The notes beneath the pieces are model-generated. The model searched no databases, had not been told where the DNA came from, and was given only the letters and a program-made list of their open reading frames with translations. DNA of 6,513 nucleotides from Acetobacteraceae bacterium. GTDB lineage: Bacteria > Pseudomonadota > Alphaproteobacteria > Acetobacterales > Acetobacteraceae. This document shows, piece by piece, positions 5,746-6,513 of the stretch; positions within the stretch are counted from its first letter, which is position 1, and every line of letters starts with the position of its first letter. Made by a program: the position numbers and the translations under genes. The DNA lies in the NCBI GenBank assembly GCA_019689515.1, contig JADGHI010000222.1, forward strand, positions 1 to 6,513, given 5' to 3'.

Positions 5746-6513
5746 TCAGCCCGTCTTCGCCCCGGCCGCGGCGCTCTCGGCTGACACGAGGCGGAGCAGG
5801 GCGTCCACGACCACCACGCCCTCGCCCTCGCGGCCGACCAGGACCGGATTCAGGTCCAGTTCGCCAATCTCCGGCACCGCCGCGGCCAGCCGTGACACGG
5901 TGGCGATTGCGCGTGCAAGGGCCGGCACATCGAGGCGCGGCAGGTTCCGCGTGCCTTCGAGCAGCGGCCAGGCCTTGAGGCTCCGCAGCAGCGCCGTCGC
6001 CTCGGCCTCGCCGAAGGGGGCGGCGCGGAACGCCACGTCACCGAGGGCCTCCACGAAGACGCCGCCGAGGCCGACCGCGACGAAGGGGCCGAGGATGGGA
6101 TCGCGGTTGACGCCGATCATCACCTCGGCGCGGCCGCTGGCCATCTCCATGACCAGCAGTCCCTCGATGGCCGCGCCGGGCTTTTTCTCGCGCACGGCCC
6201 GCAAGATCGCCTCGCTCGCTTCCCGGCAAGCGGCGGGGGAGGCGATCCCGAGCGCGACGCCGCCGACATCCGTCTTGTGCAGGATGTCGGGCGAATCGAT
6301 TTTCACCGCGACCCGGTCCGCACCGAGCGCCGCGAACGCCGCCTCGGCCTCCGCCGGCGTGCGGGCCCGCGCCATGCGCGGCACCCGCAGCCCGATCTCG
6401 CCGAGCGCCGGCAGGAGCGTCGCCTCCCCGATCACGCCTGCGCCCCTGGTCTGCGCCGCGCGGACGAGCGCCACGACGGGCGCGGCCTCCGCCGGCGAGG
6501 AGGAGGCCGCGGC
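5746..6513 (-). CDS. NDP-forming acyl-CoA synthetase (acetate--CoA ligase family), C-terminal ATP-grasp part
   Basis: The frame is open to the right edge, so 255 C-terminal residues are visible; GTG 6474 is probably internal. Numbered from the edge, a low-complexity AAASSSPAEAAP linker (1-12) leads into the beta/ATP-grasp domain (ATP-grasp_5 type): VKIDSPDILHKTDVGGVALG (70-89), VMEMASGRAEVMIGVNRDP (121-139), GPFVAVGLGGVFVEALGDVA (142-161), AAPFGEAEA (164-172) and IGELDLNPVLV (216-226). The family converts acid, CoA and ATP (or the reverse) to acyl-CoA, ADP and phosphate, with a phospho-His intermediate; the His of HKTD (79) matches the beta-domain His implicated in archaeal enzymes. The linker suggests a fused alpha-beta chain with the CoA-binding alpha domain upstream, outside the window. 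The chain ends with this domain, so it is not a PatZ-type protein with a C-terminal acetyltransferase. It precedes the carboxyltransferase by 48 bp and could supply its acyl-CoA. A stand-alone beta subunit cannot be excluded. Confidence 0.87.
   Translation of the reverse strand, partial: AAASSSPAEAAPVVALVRAAQTRGAGVIGEATLLPALGEIGLRVPRMARARTPAEAEAAFAALGADRVAVKIDSPDILHKTDVGGVALGIASPAACREASEAILRAVREKKPGAAIEGLLVMEMASGRAEVMIGVNRDPILGPFVAVGLGGVFVEALGDVAFRAAPFGEAEATALLRSLKAWPLLEGTRNLPRLDVPALARAIATVSRLAAAVPEIGELDLNPVLVGREGEGVVVVDALLRLVSAESAAAGAKTG
6481..6511. repeat. perfect 10-bp inverted repeat inside the acyl-CoA synthetase linker
   Basis: CGCGGCCTCC (6481-6490) and GGAGGCCGCG (6502-6511) are exact reverse complements separated by 11 nt. 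The repeat lies in the stretch encoding the Ala/Ser/Pro linker, where codon choice is free to drift, and it may be a by-product of low-complexity GC-rich coding. Confidence 0.5.

Noticed and set aside
4105..5784. Long plus-strand open frame antisense to the carboxyltransferase gene
   Set aside because: It has no motif, is rich in Arg, Ala, Gly and His, and mirrors the third-position GC of the real gene. It is a compositional shadow.
1778..6513. The possibility that the locus is a full methylcrotonyl-CoA (leucine degradation) cluster
   Set aside because: The alpha subunit of MCC carries a fused biotinyl domain, which is absent here. No hydratase, lyase or isovaleryl-CoA dehydrogenase gene is seen, and the carboxyltransferase motifs differ from MCC beta.

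Overview
The window looks like chromosomal DNA of a high-GC (roughly 70% by eye) alphaproteobacterium. The protein sequences remind me most of Roseomonas-like Acetobacteraceae. That placement is inference from remembered homologues, not from a search. Coding density is high, intergenic gaps are 40-152 bp, and there are no tRNA or rRNA genes, insertion sequences, phage genes or CRISPR arrays.

Left part (1-1777), plus strand: the 3' end of a penicillin-acylase-family hydrolase gene that began before the window, then a complete bpt gene for the aspartate/glutamate leucyltransferase of the bacterial N-degron pathway. bpt converges on the next gene, and a GC-rich inverted repeat lies in the gap.

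Centre and right (1778-6513): a biotin-dependent acyl-CoA carboxylase locus. On the minus strand, in order of transcription, are the C-terminal ATP-grasp part of an NDP-forming acyl-CoA synthetase (open at the right edge), a carboxyltransferase subunit 48 bp after it, and a stand-alone biotin carboxylase. Between the last two, on the plus strand, lies birA, a biotin-protein ligase without a DNA-binding domain. birA is therefore divergent from the biotin carboxylase gene (109 bp shared upstream region) and convergent with the carboxyltransferase gene (40 bp gap with overlapping hairpins).

Read together, the genes suggest a small metabolic module. A carboxylic acid would be activated to its CoA thioester by the synthetase and then carboxylated by the biotin carboxylase/carboxyltransferase pair, with BirA attaching biotin to the carrier. 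The biotin carboxyl carrier protein is not fused to either subunit and is not encoded in the window. The carboxyltransferase and biotin carboxylase both carry unusual versions of family motifs (EGSGGGGSVKT in place of a GGARIQEG-type segment; NRGA and GGGGGIGM in place of NRGE and GGGGGRGM). This points to a distinct carboxylase subclade whose acyl-CoA substrate I cannot name. It is the most interesting part of the window, but each component belongs to a known family, so I do not claim a wholly new system.
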